64,000 bases of DNA, taken from Medicago truncatula (lineage: Eukaryota; Streptophyta; Magnoliopsida; Fabales; Fabaceae). A program made the position numbers and the translations under genes. Under the pieces are notes generated by a model, which saw only the letters and a list, made by a program, of their open reading frames with translations, ran no database searches and was not told the origin of the DNA. The number at the start of each line of letters is the position of its first letter. The first letter of the stretch is position 1. Below are positions 1 to 13,352 of this stretch, piece by piece. The stretch covers positions 34,004,762 to 34,068,761 of the forward strand of contig NC_053042.1 of assembly GCF_003473485.1 (NCBI RefSeq). Direction: 5' to 3'.

Positions 1-2
1 CA

Positions 3-2683
3 TCTTCTTCCAGGATGCTTAGATGTAAAGCAGCTGCCGAAGAAGCGGTTTTAAGAGAATTACCTGAGGTACATTTAGTTTCTCACTCTCTAGGCCAGTA
101 ATTTATTTCTAGTTCGGTTTTCATATGTAAAAGGAGCAACTATTCTCTAATATTCTGTTGACATTTGAAGCTTAGCAAAGAAAGGCTATATTTTCTCTCT
201 CTTGTTTTCATAGGCTTTTGGGTGGAAACGGAAATGATTAAGGATATGAAAAAAATAACCCTCAATGACAGAGATAGATGTCAGACCAATCAATAATAAT
301 TTTTACCACCCAAGTATTGACTCTTAATATTCTTGGTCTTCTTGGTTTTTATTATTCTATGAGCGAATGGTAAATTAAATATAATTGATTCATTATTTTT
401 AAGGTTTTGGGGTTTATTTAGCAATCTCTTGAATATCAAGTAAAAGGGAAGTTTGATAGCATTCTTACTACTTTTTCAAAATGTCTCCAGGAAGTATATC
501 TTGCCCTGTTTAAGCACTGATGCACTGTATATATCTGATAACAAAATAGAGACATACATCTTTTTCTTCTGTGAATGGTGAAATGAAAATCATATGCATT
601 AATTAATACAGTTAAAATATTATGATCATCATGCTTTGCTATCTTGCAAGAGCATTAATTTGAGAATTCATAATATCACAATTAACAGGCCACGATCTTC
701 AAACCAGCTGTTATGATTGGTACAGAGGACCGGATTTTAAACCGATGGGCTCATTTTGCAAAGAAGTATGGCTTTATTCCATTGATGGGGAACGGGAACA
801 CAAAGTATGAGCAAATCTATCAAACAATTACTCTTAATTTCAATGATTTTTACTGAAGTGAATTGTATTGTTAGTGATTCTTCCTTTTGGCATTGAAATT
901 TACTTTTTATTTAACATTCAATTATTGCAGAATCCAGCCTGTATATGTCGTTGATGTCGCCGCGGCACTTACTACAGCCTTGAAAGATGATGGTACTAGC
1001 ATGGGAAAAATTTATGAGTTGGGTGGTCCTGAGATCTTTACTGTGCATCAGTTGGTAATCTTTGACTTTATCCCTTCGTTTGTGCATGCCTTGTCAAAAC
1101 AAAAGATATTGCTTGTTAGGAAAAATTAGTTGAAGAAATCAATGAAATGATGTTTGATAGAAAGTTGAGAGATAGTGAGGAAAACTGAGAAAATCATATC
1201 TGTATTTGTAATCCTTTTGTTTCTGAAATTACAAAATTTACAGAATCTACAGTGATTAGAGTATTTATCGAGAAGTCTATCTAACCAACTTAATTAGTTA
1301 CTACACTAACTGTTTAACTAGAAGATAGAAGCTTCTGGAACAAGCTGCCCGAGTTTAACGTCTTAGCAATTCACTCCGTCCCTATATATAAGACCCTTTT
1401 GATAAAAGCACAAGAATTAAGAAAAAATGTTCTTGCATTAAATTTGTCAGCAACATACATTCTTTTTCCAAATTTATCCTTCATTTTTTAAGAGAGAGAA
1501 ATGATTGATCTTTTAAATCTCTTCATTTAATTAGGGGTATTTTGTGAAAAATTAATTAATGCACCTTGATATTTGAAGAGGTTCTTATAAAAAGGGACAA
1601 CAAAATTTGGCAAAAGGGTCTTATAAATAAGGACGGATGTAGTAGTAGCTAGCTAATAGTATTTTCCTAACGATGTTGAATCTTTTTATGTTAAACGCAG
1701 GCAGAGATTATGTATGATGTGATTCGTGAATGGCCTCGATATGTAAACGTGCCTCTTCCCATTGCAAAGGTGGGTTCATCACTTGTTCATTAGTTGATTA
1801 CTTGTGTACTTACTAATGAAATGCCATTGATGGACATATTTTTGGCCTGCTGCGGTTATTATAATGCTTTCAATATTTTTATACAATGCAATTCCAGAAG
1901 TCTCATATTTGTAGAATTTCATGCATGCATAGTTCATTTTTTTAAATCATCCAGTAATCCTATTTTAAATATGTAATTGGGGAGGGATGTCATTTCTTGC
2001 AATGAAGCTATCTTCCCTAGTTGAAGATAAGCCAAAGACTCTCGTATAGATTTATGTTAATTTACTGCGCTTTATATGTTATTTGGGGATATCTGAGTTA
2101 GTAGCTCACATTCTCATATGTGACTTGAAAGAGAGCTATTAGTTGGTTCTCTTCTGTTTTAGTATTTTATTTTGGAACAAGGTCCCTTTTTCTTTTAGCT
2201 GTGCATTATTAACTGTTCATGGGAGGGGAATAAACAGTTTCCTACTAAGAGTAAATTATGTCACTCTAATGTCATCATTGTATGCCAACGTTGTGTGGTA
2301 CATGATTGATTTCAGGCATTGGCAACACCAAGGGAATTATTCTTAAATAAGCTTCCCTTTCCACTACCCAAGCCTGAGATGTTCAATCTGGATCAGATCC
2401 ATGCTTATGCTGCAGATACTGTTGTTTCAGAAAATGGTGAGTTACTTAATCACATAGTCTTTGATTCATTGTTTCAAGACTTTATTCTACAATTCTCTTT
2501 CACTGTCTTGTGTCCAACATTTTCTGTTTGTTGAAATTTGCAGCTTTGACATTCAATGATCTTGGAATTGTTCCTCATAAGCTGAAGGGATACCCTATTG
2601 AGTTTCTTATTCAATATAGGAAAGGAGGTCCACAATTTGGTTCCACAATCAGTGAAAAGGTCTCTCCAGATGCTTGGCCATAA
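3..2683 (+). CDS. NDUFA9: NADH dehydrogenase [ubiquinone] 1 alpha subcomplex subunit 9 (complex I NDUFA9), 5' end outside the window
   Basis: This is an accessory subunit of mitochondrial respiratory complex I, an atypical short-chain dehydrogenase fold that binds NADPH. Exons that join in phase are 3-68, 689-804, 931-1054, 1701-1769, 2316-2436 and 2544-2683 (stop 2681-2683), all with GT-AG borders. The first exon reads SSSRMLRCKAAAEEAVLREL, followed across the splices by a conserved TIFKPAVMIGTEDR stretch, then IQPVYVVDVAAALTTALKDD and YELGGPEIFTVHQL, which are typical of the C-terminal two thirds of plant NDUFA9. The start codon, targeting peptide and Rossmann glycine motif lie upstream of the window. 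Intron 3 (1055-1700) is enlarged by a Stowaway-like MITE. I see no break in the visible frame. Recalled from Arabidopsis, At2g20360 is the counterpart and sits next to MUR3, as here. Confidence 0.9.
1371..1643. mobile_element. Stowaway-like MITE in an intron of NDUFA9
   Basis: The two ends are inverted copies. The left end reads CTCCGTCCCTATATATAAGA and continues CCCTTTT. The right end, reverse-complemented, reads CATCCGTCCTTATTTATAAG and continues ACCCTTTT. The CTCCGTCC terminus and the small size (about 270 bp) fit Tc1/mariner Stowaway MITEs. The exact ends and the TA duplication are approximate. No coding capacity is visible. Confidence 0.7.
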
Positions 2684-4990
2684 GATTCTTTGGATATTTG
2701 GTCGTGAATCATTTTTCTCTTTTTTGCCTGTACTATCACCATTTCATTTCACTATTTAAAAGTGATGGGAAAAGCTCAACTTTTTGTATCTTCCTTTCAT
2801 AATGTAGAGTGGGTAACCATGTTTGTTGATGACGATAATAAAATCCAAATACCTGATTTCTGAAAACGGCTTTGAATCAAAGTCAAAGTCATATTTCTAA
2901 TTCTAATATTGGATGATATCTTATGTTCATGTACTTATTTAGTCCTGAATCAGTTTCAAACTTCGAATCAATCTCCCTACTTAACCCTGTTGTCAACAGC
3001 TCCAGGAAAAACAAATTATACATCTATAGAGAAGCAACCAATAATAATTCAATAAATTTAAATATCAAAACAGGAAGAGACAGAGAGGAGAAGTTCTTAT
3101 TTTTTTATTTTTTAAAAAACTTGATAAGAAAAAAAAAACAAAAACCAAGGCGTGACATAAAGTAAGTGAGGGGAGAAGTTTAGCTTAGCACTGTACTTAA
3201 TAATAATAATAGAGTATAATTGTCTCTTTTGAACTCCCTCCATAGCGTTTAGTCATAATGCATATAGATCATTAAACGTTGTATTTTTGGTTACTCATTA
3301 AACGTTGTTTAAGTGTTAAGAATAAGCTAATTCACTTCTTTTAAAAATTTGAAACTTAAAAATACTTGTTTCCCGACTTTTTTTTTTCTTCATGTGTGCT
3401 TACTCAATTACGTGAAATATTTTTAGGCAATGTTTGGGGTTTAAAAGCCCTATGTTTGAAGTTTTTTTTGCCTGATAAAACTATAAAGAATTTTGAAAAG
3501 TGGTATTTGTATAACCATTTTGCAATAATTTGGAGACAACTTTCTTATTGTCACTTTCTTTAAGATAAAAACAATAGAGTTAGAATACAACGATAAAGTG
3601 AAAGCTGTTCCAAGATGATTGTACAATATCCTTCTCCACATTTTATTCAGACACAATAATCTTTACACCGACTCTCTTAAACATTCATCCCAAAATTTTC
3701 AATTGGACATCACGTACTACATGAGTTTCATTTTTCAGCTTCTTTACAAATAAACAAATAGATCCCCTCAACCCCGGATGCAATAAAGGAATGTGGCCAT
3801 TATTATTCCATAAAAAGCAGTTTTACTGCACAATTGGTCCCAGTACGTGCAGGATCCTTGCTGTGAGGACATATATATTTTCTACTAGTATTTGTTAATA
3901 TTAGTGGTTCTAACATCGGTCGTTAATAATTGAATTGAATCATGGTGGATCTGATGTTTGATATGGTGATAATGATGACACAACGACGTCTTAAAATGAT
4001 TTGTGCAAAATAGAAAGATTTGAGAGGGTTGTTGTATTGTATGTGTGTCGGTTGCACTTTGACAAGTAGACGATGACGCGTCTCTGGCTGCGACCTTAAT
4101 TATCATGAAAAATATTAATCCATGCTTAATTAATGTAGGATATTTTTGGAAAAAATCAATCAACGTTTATTTTTGAAACATGATAGTTGACATTTACTTA
4201 TATTTTGAGGAAAGAAAATATGTTGATTTTTGTTTATAAATAAAGGAAATGTTGATCCGTGTCATGAGACATTCTTTAAACATCTAAATTAGTAAGATTT
4301 TATTAAAATATGTACGAAGTTTTTGACCTTTTTAAAGAATTATTTCTTTATTAAAATTTTTTAATGAGTGTTCTGAAGACGCTCATTAACATGCATATCG
4401 ATCACTTGTGTTATGACAGAAAATCTTACAACCACAAGTATTTTAAGCACAATATTTGAACATACATAAATATATATTTCAATTAATTTTATTTTAAAAT
4501 ACACATTATTTTATTTTATTTTCTTTCTACACTTTCTCAAATGTCTCCATGATTTCAAATATAAACCCGACAAATACAACAATGTTCCTTAAAAATAAAA
4601 TACAACAATGTTAAATATCTTAAGAGAGAGCTCTGTTATCTATTGTGGTTCTATCTAACTTGAGGGATTAGTCTATGCAGCTGCGTGCATATAATATATG
4701 ATCCACACTAAAATTATTACGTGTCTAAATGGAATGCTCAAATACTTGTAACCAATTAAGCCTACGTTTGATATCATGATGAATACATCAAAATCACGAT
4801 GAACCACCATAATTTTGTAGAAACTAAAGAGTATAACTTTAAAAAAAAATCACAATCGATCATGGTGATTTTAACTCATCAATGTAATTCCAAACATGCA
4901 CAAAGTATACTATGGGTTAGAGTCCATTTTATATAAACATAACTTTAAAAAGAAAATAAAGAATGAAAATGATAGTATTACCTACTTTTG
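2684..4990. other. Intergenic, no gene seen
   Basis: This is the AT-rich space between the stop of NDUFA9 and a MITE upstream of MUR3. It presumably contains the NDUFA9 3' untranslated region at its left end. Short ORFs here lack family motifs and codon structure, and I see no recognisable exon, tRNA or repeat with clear ends. Confidence 0.6.
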
Positions 4991-4999
4991 GTAATCTCG

Positions 5000-5191
5000 G
5001 GGTCAAGATCCTCTCCATTTATAAATTTTTTCATTTATTGCAATTTGGAGAGAGATAGACACAAAAAATAAGTGGTGGGTTCTATCACTAAGTGAGTCCC
5101 ACTATCATTAATTATTTTTTACTTTTTATGTGTCTTTATTTCTCTAAATGGAACAAATAGAGAAATTTATAAATGGAGAGGATATTGACCC
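5000..5191. mobile_element. 192-bp Mutator-type MITE with perfect 9-bp target duplication
   Basis: The element is flanked by a perfect direct repeat GTAATCTCG at 4991-4999 and 5192-5200. Its ends are inverted: the left end is GGGTCAAGATCCTCTCCATT, and the right end reverse-complemented is GGGTCAATATCCTCTCCATT. The homology continues through TATAAATT. A 9-bp duplication is the signature of Mutator-superfamily insertion. It has no coding capacity and lies about 480 bp upstream of the MUR3 start, so it may sit in the promoter. Confidence 0.85.
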
Positions 5192-5618
5192 GTAATCTCG
5201 TTGGTATTTGGGAGCATGAGCATGGAACACAATTTGATGCAATGTATAGGGAGAGGAAACACTACCACATTACACAATAGTCCCATACCAATAAAACAAA
5301 ACACGCGTCAAAATCCAACTCGGCACCGACACGTTTATTTCAGAGACAATCTCGGCGCACGTTGCTAACCTGCACTCCCTTCTCTCTCCCTCGTTCATTT
5401 TTCAACACCTCTCTCTCTGCAATATTCCCTTCTTCAATCTCCATCTCTGTAAGTCTCGAATCCCCCCTCTTCTTCATTCCATCCAATCAACTCCATTTTC
5501 ATTTTTGTTTCAAAACTCATTATCGTTTCAATTATTATTTACCACCTTAGCTTCAAAATCTTGTTCAGATTAATCTCTAATCCTAATCATACTTCTTAGG
5601 TTTAGGTTTTTATTAAGA

Positions 5619-5644
5619 TTTAGGGTTAGGGTTAGGTTTAGGTT
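5619..5644 (+). promoter_or_regulatory. Telomere-like (telo-box) repeats in the MUR3 leader
   Basis: Three consecutive AGGGTT/AGGTTT units lie 33-58 bp upstream of the MUR3 start codon. Plant telo-boxes (AAACCCTAA on the other strand) are known cis-elements in leaders and promoters of growth-related genes. A 5'UTR intron is possible just upstream (donor near 5449, acceptor near 5570), but only transcript data could show it. Confidence 0.45.
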
Positions 5645-5676
5645 AAGATTTGATGAACAAATGTATTCTTGATTGA

Positions 5677-7524
5677 ATGCAAATGAGACGGCGCCCTGTG
5701 GCGGGCGTTCTCCCTGATCAAATGGAAAAAGGGGGATCAAAGAATCAAACTTCACGCCTTTGTTGTTTAGCTTCTTTATCCGCTTTTCTATGGATTTTTC
5801 TATTATACTTTCATTTTGTCTTCCTTAGAGCTGATAATACTACTACTACAAATACCACTCAATTTGTTGATGATCACATTACCAAATCAACACCTGTTTC
5901 TGTTAATTTTGATGAATCTACATCAAACCATGATGTTATTGATAAACCTCGAGTGAAATCATCGCAACCGCCTCCCAGAAAAATTGGGTTTCCGGAGCCG
6001 GTTGCAATAAAGAGTGACACCCCTGACCCTGAGAAGGAGGAGAAGAAGGAGGAGAAGAAAGAGGAGGAGAAGAAGGAGGAGAAGAGTTTTCCTTTTATGA
6101 AAGCGTTGAAAACCGGTGAAAATAAGAGTGATCCTTGTGGGGGGAGGTATATTTATGTGCATGATCTTCCTTCAAGGTTTAATGAGGATATGTTGAAGGA
6201 GTGTAAGAGTTTGAGTCTTTGGACTAATATGTGTAAGTTTACTACCAATGCTGGTCTTGGGCCGCCACTTGAGAATGTTGAAGGGGTTTTCTCCGATACG
6301 GGTTGGTATGCGACAAATCAGTTTGCTGTTGATGTTATATTTAGTAATAGGATGAAGCAGTATGAGTGTTTGACTGAGGATTCTTCAATTGCTGCTGCGA
6401 TTTTTGTTCCGTTTTATGCTGGGTTTGATATTGCGCGTTATCTTTGGGGTTATAATATCTCGAGGAGGGATGCGGCTTCACTTGATCTGGTTGATTGGCT
6501 TATGAAGAGGCCGGAGTGGAGTATCATGAATGGGAAGGATCATTTTCTTGTTGCGGGAAGGATAACATGGGATTTTCGGAGATTGTCTGAGGAAGAAACG
6601 GATTGGGGGAATAAGCTTCTGTTTTTACCGGCAGCGAAGAATATGTCCATGCTTGTGGTAGAGTCGAGTCCATGGAATGCAAATGATTTTGGGATTCCTT
6701 ATCCTACATACTTCCACCCTGCAAAAGATGCTGATGTGTTCAATTGGCAGGACAGAATGAGGCATTTAGAGAGGAAGTGGCTTTTCTCATTTGCTGGAGC
6801 TCCCCGTCCTGACAATGCCAAATCAATCAGGGGTCAGTTAATTGAGCAATGCAGAAGTTCACCGGTTGGTAAGCTTTTGGAATGCGACTTCGGTGAAAGC
6901 AAATGTCATTCTCCCAGTAGCATAATGCAGATGTTTCAAAGCTCACAGTTCTGCTTGCAACCTCAGGGTGATTCATACACTCGAAGGTCTGCCTTTGATT
7001 CAATGTTGGCTGGCTGTATACCTGTCTTCTTCCATCCAGGTTCGGCATACACACAGTATACTTGGCATCTTCCTAAGAATTATACCAAGTATTCTGTCTT
7101 CATTCCAGAGGACGATATTCGTAAGAGGAATATGAGTATAGAGGAAATACTTGGTCAGATACCTCCTGAACAAGTGAGGATCATGAGAGAAGAGGTCATT
7201 GGTCTCATTCCAAGACTAGTATATGCTGACCCTCGCTCCAAGTTAGAAACTCTTAAAGACGCATTTGATGTTGCTGTACAAGCAGTAATTGACAAAGTTA
7301 CACATTTGAGGAAGGATATTATTGAAGATCGTATCGATAAAAACTTCATTGAGGAGAACAGTTGGAAATATGCTTTGTTGGATGAGGGAAAGCATGAGGT
7401 TGGTCCTCATGAATGGGATCCTTTCTTCTCAAAACCAAAAAATGATGGTAGTGGAGAGTCCACTGATTCATCTGCTGAAGCTGCAAAAAATTCTTGGAAG
7501 AATGAGCAAAGAAATCCATTGTAA
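5677..7524 (+). CDS. MUR3: Xyloglucan galactosyltransferase MUR3 (KATAMARI1), GT47 family
   Basis: This is a Golgi type II membrane enzyme that adds galactose to xyloglucan side chains. It is an intronless ORF of 615 residues, close to the size I recall for Arabidopsis MUR3. After a short basic cytosolic N-terminus (MQMRRRP), residues about 27-50 form the signal anchor. Residues 51-150 are a low-complexity stem with a Lys/Glu-rich run near 116-136. From about residue 151 ([15 protein letters not shown]) to about 475 is the exostosin/GT47 catalytic domain, with the motifs [35 protein letters not shown] and [28 protein letters not shown]. The start was chosen because MRRRP and MEKG-KNQT resemble the Arabidopsis N-terminus. 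The frame is intact. In Arabidopsis the neighbour is NDUFA9, as here. Confidence 0.93.
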   Translation: MQMRRRPVAGVLPDQMEKGGSKNQTSRLCCLASLSAFLWIFLLYFHFVFLRADNTTTTNTTQFVDDHITKSTPVSVNFDESTSNHDVIDKPRVKSSQPPPRKIGFPEPVAIKSDTPDPEKEEKKEEKKEEEKKEEKSFPFMKALKTGENKSDPCGGRYIYVHDLPSRFNEDMLKECKSLSLWTNMCKFTTNAGLGPPLENVEGVFSDTGWYATNQFAVDVIFSNRMKQYECLTEDSSIAAAIFVPFYAGFDIARYLWGYNISRRDAASLDLVDWLMKRPEWSIMNGKDHFLVAGRITWDFRRLSEEETDWGNKLLFLPAAKNMSMLVVESSPWNANDFGIPYPTYFHPAKDADVFNWQDRMRHLERKWLFSFAGAPRPDNAKSIRGQLIEQCRSSPVGKLLECDFGESKCHSPSSIMQMFQSSQFCLQPQGDSYTRRSAFDSMLAGCIPVFFHPGSAYTQYTWHLPKNYTKYSVFIPEDDIRKRNMSIEEILGQIPPEQVRIMREEVIGLIPRLVYADPRSKLETLKDAFDVAVQAVIDKVTHLRKDIIEDRIDKNFIEENSWKYALLDEGKHEVGPHEWDPFFSKPKNDGSGESTDSSAEAAKNSWKNEQRNPL

Positions 7525-9449
7525 AAGAATGGGAAAAGATTATATCACTGGCTGCAGTGAGGTTTAATGCAGATTGAGATATGCTTTCCCTGATTTGAGG
7601 AAGAACTGCAAGTTATTGTTGGAATCTTGCTGTGAACTTACTGCTGAACATGTGTCGAAGCATATTGAGCGGGCTTCTTTGTTGAAAACCCCGGCTTGGA
7701 GACTTATTCTTTTGCTTTACACGTTTTTTGTACCGGTTTTCCTGATTTCTGCTTCATGTATTCTACTTAGTGGTTTACTAGAATGCATTTTATAAGGTTT
7801 AAAATTTCTTTTATGTAATATTTTTGTTCATTTGATTCATATAGGAAAAATAAACAAATTTATCATGGTTAATGGTAAACACCAACAAGTTTGTCATTGA
7901 AATCAGGAAAGAACTTGTTTTGTTGGGACGTGGCTATCTTTCGTCTTTTGATAATGGCGCTTTCATTTGAGTATATCTGGCACTTCATTTTCTGTATATA
8001 GCTAGCTGCGTGAATGGGTTATCATCACTGTCTAGCTACTTTATAATGGACTCAACTAGAGAAAATTATGAGCTGTTTCTTTCCTCACCCGCAGCTTCTG
8101 GTTTTTGCACAATTAACTTTTTTGGAGTCGTTTTTAAAACCATAACCAGTTGATATTATTAAACAATAATTTTTTTTTGAAGAAATTATTAAACAATGAT
8201 TGTTAAATGACTTTTAAACAATCAACGGTAGAAAAGAAATTGCAGTGAAATTCTCTTCCAAGGTATGCAAGGTTCATTTCTTTGATGTGTAATTATGCAT
8301 GAAATGCATACTCCATATTGATGTTAAGATTAGCATCTGTGAAACAATTCATCACATGGTGATGGATACCAGAAGTTTCTTTTCGGACAAATCTTGTAGC
8401 ATTATTTTTGGTATGACTTGACACTGGCAAATGACAATTTTGTCTGTTATGAAGGAAATGCTAGCAACCACTAGGTTTGGTAAACTTAACTTCCTACTCA
8501 GTATGATTATTTTATTGTGTAATGTTCATCTTAAAGCATCTTCGACTATTCTAAATTCTAATAGTTTGATTTGATCCATTCAACCATGCGAAAACTATGG
8601 TTAGTATAGTTAAAACCATTTGTGCTTAATCCTTAAGCAAATAAACCATTTCAGTAAAGGACAAGGTCCAGACCAACAAGTTGTTATACGTGGTTTTGAT
8701 TTTCTCACTGTCTAGTAGTATCCATAATCAAGTTTGAACATGTCACATATTGACGATGATTGACAAGGAAAATCCTGTACATAGAAGCTAGAGCCATATG
8801 AATACTTCTTTTATCTGATGTCATTTTCTTTTTTAGCAGGCGCATAGGAATTTAGTAGAAGACAGCCACTAGAACAGGGTTATCCTGTATTTATTAATGA
8901 TATACAATTTAATTTTTATGTATTGACGCTATAAGTTTACAACGTTGGAGTATATAATAAATCCTTAATGATAAATGACACCAGTAGAGATCATTGGTGT
9001 TGTATGTGAGAAATAGAACTCAACATCCCTTTTAGTGGGGAAGTCCCTTTTGGATCCTAGCAGGGTCTAGTATTCAAAACTTGTATCATTCCAATTCGAT
9101 AAAATCCGGCTAGAGCATCTATCTAGATTCTAGACTATTTCCTCCTCCATTAGCTAGGGAGATATTCTACTACGATAACAGGTAAATAGCCACCCACAAA
9201 TAAGCTCAGTAGAAAAAACAACAGACAACATGCTCAAAGAATTGCAATGCAGCTGCATGTTTGTATTACAATATTTCCTAACAAAAACTCTTGCCTTTTT
9301 TTAATCATTATAAAAGAAAGCCGTAGAGGTGTGGAACAATAAGCTTTGGGATCTATAGGAAAGCAGTTACATGGTGGTAACTAAATTACAGAAAACAAAC
9401 TTCTTGACAGAGGACAAAAAAATAGAAGGGAAAAAGTTAGAACATCAAC
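7525..9449. other. Intergenic between convergent MUR3 and Psb28, no gene seen
   Basis: The first few hundred bases are likely the MUR3 3' untranslated region; the small ORF at 7574-7795 is not supported by any motif. The rest is AT-rich, without recognisable exons or mobile elements. The stretch just below 9450 is likely the 3' untranslated region of the minus-strand Psb28 gene. Confidence 0.5.
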
Positions 9450-10734
9450 TCAATATTTTATGAATTGTAAACCATTAGCATCAGAGTATCGCTCCATGAA
9501 TCTCATGAACCTATCCCAGTCCCGTGGAGTCCGCATTATATACTTGGCTTCAATTCCTGAGGGCTTTCCGTTGACAAATTTAGCATTTACATCAACAGAT
9601 TGAAGGACTCCTTCCTCATCAATCATATAAAAACCAGTAATGTCACCTACTTCTCCAGAAGAATCAAAAACTGAGGGTTGATCAAACCTGAAGATAGCCA
9701 TGCCATTTGTTCCATCCTTTGATTTTGTCAGCTTCACATCAGGTATTGTCAGTTCATCAGTTCCTTGAATGAATTGAATTTTGGGCTTCCCTGCCATCAT
9801 GATAACCGGCATGTGCATGGGAGTTTTTTGAGTTATCATCGGTAACCTCAAACTTGGCACATGCAAATGTTGACCATTGAATGAGGAATTTAAGTTCAAA
9901 CTTCCATGGATAATTAAAGAAGTGGCTGCATAAACAAATAGTCTATAATTTTCATCATGAATATCATATCATGTGCATGACTTTTTATTTTCTATGGCTA
10001 AAAATCTTCAAAGAAATCATATGTTCAAGGTTTCAAGGTCAGGGGTCAAGGGAAGCAATGATATACTAGAAATTGCTCTACATATATAAAGAATACTGAA
10101 TGTAGCTTGCTTGAAACTAATGGGAATTCTAAGGTTACTTCATGTTCATACATTGCAAAAGTACAATTTTGTTATGAATTGCAATATTCTATTGTCCTGT
10201 TACTCCACAATTCCAGTACAAGTATAACTCAAAACTTCCCAATGCCATTCTGTTCCATAGTGTGTTGCCAAGAACATCATACATACCATCAGGGTGGAAA
10301 CTATATTAAATTATTGTTTCCAAATACTGAACAATGCAAGAATTAATGTTTATTCAAACATCATATAAAGAATTTTATGTTGTCAAGAAAAAAATGTTGG
10401 CAAAAAGATAAACAAAAGAAAATAATGTGACCCATCTTTTGTTTTGTTTATTTGGCATTCTGGAAAGCACATTAATTTACAAGTCAACAATTGGAGCAAA
10501 GTATATAAGGCCTTAACACCAAAAATGTTAACCTGATTCATATTATGAAATTACTGTTATTTTTTTAAAAATCCGACAACTATTATAAAATTGAATAGTC
10601 CAAACATAAGTTCCCAAAACATTTCACAGGAACCACAAAACAAAGAAAGTAATGTTTGTACCTGAGTATGAGCGTGGCTTCTGAATTGAGTTGTAGAGTG
10701 GAGAAGAGAATGCAAGAGAGTGCATAGTTGCCAT
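9450..10734 (-). CDS. PSB28: Photosystem II reaction centre Psb28 protein, chloroplast precursor
   Basis: Psb28 is a small stromal-side factor that binds photosystem II assembly intermediates. Two exons on the minus strand, 10734-10662 and 9925-9450, join in phase (73 + 476 bases) into 182 residues. Exon 1 starts MATMHSLAFSSPLYNSIQKP, a Ser-rich transit peptide. Exon 2 carries the conserved domain: KPKIQFIQGTDE, VKLTKSKDGTNGMAIFRFDQ, GFYMIDEEGVLQSVDVNAKF and the C-terminal TPRDWDRFMRFMERYS. The start is the first ATG of the exon; the ATG three codons downstream is less likely. The 736-bp intron has GT-AG borders. No defects are seen. It neighbours the MIK1-type kinase, as I recall PSB28 does in Arabidopsis chromosome 4. 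Confidence 0.93.
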
Positions 10735-13257
10735 TGCCAAGAAAAGAGAGAAGCAGTTCTTCTCAACACCTTGCTTCTCTAGTTGTCATAAAATCAAAAG
10801 ATAGAAGTAAAATTGTGGTCCACAAAGTGTCTATTGTGTCACAAACACAGCCATTCACTTGTGATGATAATGTTAAGATTAAGAATGTGACAATCCATTG
10901 GTGTTGCTGACATGGCATTTGCAATCAGCAAATGATAGACGTGGCATGAATTATTAACATTTATGCTCTATGTGTAGTGTCTCACAACACAATCTATGTT
11001 TGAACAGGAACTACATTTACTTAATCAACTAAACTACAATTTTACATTTTTTAAATATTCATACAATTCATCACAATCTCTTATATAGCACCCTTTGAGT
11101 TCATTATTTGATGTATATTATTTTATAAATTCAACAAAGCACAAAAACATCGTTGTTGTTTTGCAGGGTAACGATTGCAATTGTATGCCATTGCCAAAAA
11201 GCTAAATATCGTTGTTACTCTATCACAATGTCATCGGGTTAAGTGAAAACACACTAATAGTCAATTGATATTGGATGCTCTAAGGACAGTTATTAATATT
11301 TTTCTTAAAATAAATAATACTATCATTTATCTGTTTTCCATTAATTTTTGTATTAAAAAGTAGCTTCCATATATCCTTATTTATTAATTTTGTTAGGTCC
11401 GCAGCAATTTAATCTAATTTCTTTTCCGCTTATTTGCTTTATTAGGTTTGAAATTATTTAACCATATAAATTCCATCTAAAAAAATGCATCGCACCATTT
11501 TCATTCCCATCCTCTTGCATATTTTCTACACTTATTTGATGTTGCACGTTTGTTCTAGAAACTATGAGCATATCAATGATCACGTTTAATGCCTTCTATC
11601 TTATATATATATTTTTTTTTTGGATTTTTTAACTACTAGTTTTGAAAGCAGATGTAGCATATAAGTGATGTTTATCACATAATTGGTGTATCTCCATATC
11701 TATTACAAAACAACATCATCAAAATTATAAGATAATTTAAGAAAAAATGATTCTTGTAAACACAAAGTAAGTTTACGAGAACTATTTAGTGTTATGGTAA
11801 ACTTGACTCAAGTTTATTAATTTTTAGACAACGTAGCTCAAGTTTAATGGAACTATTTTAAACTTCGATCAACTTTAACGTATGGAAAAACTTTGGGGGT
11901 AAATGAGCCTTATTTTTAAGAAATATTTGGGGTGAACGAGTCTAGTTTCCAAAATATTGAAACTATATAAGGGTCCGAAAGTTAATGGAATGTGCTATCT
12001 GACATGCTTGTTTTGGACTTTGCAAGCCCAAACGGATATATATCAACTTTTTTAAGGTTGAGAATTGAATTTCTGATTAAAAAGAAAATAAAGCAAAAGG
12101 AAATGGATAGAATGTATGATACAATACAAATTAAAAGTCGCTAAAACATAAAAAGTTAAAGTTGCAAACAAACTTACATCATCCATATTAATGACGTAAA
12201 ATGACAGAGTGCTTTTGCTTACAAATATGATTATATTCGAGTATCTGAAATATTTATGTCTTCAAATCTGCAACGTTGACGACGCAAAAAACATTCATTG
12301 AATTTGCACATCATCAAAACTAATCTTTTAACATGAATAAAATAAGCATCATATTAAGAAAGCAAATAAAAAATATACCGTACAAAGATATGAAATTAAA
12401 ACAAATAGAGTTATATTCAAAATGAAATAAGAGTAAAAATACATGGAAGATTATTGGAAAACCAATATACATGCATAACATACATCATACATGTACACTT
12501 TGTCAAAAAAGAAATATAATGCATCATACATATACATGTGCAATTAGGAGCACCTTGATCCCGTTTTAGCATCTCTTTGCTGTAAGTAATAATAATAATA
12601 ATATGACATATCCTTTTTTTTTTTTTTTTTTTATAAAAAATGGTGAATGCTTGGCATGAAACCCCATGTGGACGCACGTAAGCAAAGTTTCCATTTTTCA
12701 ACATTCTCCAATATACCACCCTTGGATCCCATAAAAAAAATGGTATATAACTATAAGAAAGAACATTAGAGCCATCAAATAATTCATCACCATGACCAAT
12801 AGATTATTTGAAATCCTCACTGTCTCTGTCAAAAAATAATGAGAAAAAAAAATGTACTTGACTAGGAAGCTGCTATTTCACATGCCTTCCATATGATTCA
12901 GTATATGGATCATATAATAGGTGTCAAATGTGTTATAGGGCAATAGAAACGGTAGTAGTACTAGTAATGTGTATCACTTACCTAAATCCAACACACCACA
13001 TGCTTGCATGTGAATATTGTAAGAGAGAAAAGAAGTAAAAAACAAAAAATAATGAATTTTGATATGAAAGAAGTGGCAGTTGGTGGGCTCATACTCTCAT
13101 CATGCCATGATTGATTAAGTGCACCACTCTCCCCCCATTTTCTTCTGTTTCATATTTCCTTTAGTAGTTTATTATACTTTCTTAATGACAATTGCATATG
13201 ACCCTACTTTTATCAACTACTGCAGTTTTGAGTACTTTTTATTTGTATTCAAAAGGT

Positions 13258-13352
13258 GTGATCGTGAGCTTGACTCAGTTGGTATGAACAATGCATAATT
13301 AATATATGCAAGGTTCGAGATTCAAAACCAAGGCCACTAAAAAAAAAGTAAA
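13258..13352 (+). mobile_element. tRNA-derived SINE (5' part)
   Basis: The sequence carries a pol III A-box-like stretch (TTGACTCAGTTGGTA, near 13270-13284) and, about 35 bases later, a B-box-like GGTTCGAGATTC. An A-rich stretch follows. The spacing and the CTCAGTTGG core resemble plant tRNA-derived SINEs. It does not fold into a proper tRNA cloverleaf, so it is a retroposed element and not a tRNA gene. The 3' end is uncertain. Confidence 0.55.

Noticed and set aside
7574..7795. 73-residue ORF after MUR3
   Set aside because: It lies in the MUR3 3' untranslated region and has no motif or independent gene signals.
13258..13352. tRNA gene
   Set aside because: A- and B-box-like motifs are present, but there is no acceptor stem or anticodon arm; it fits a tRNA-derived SINE.
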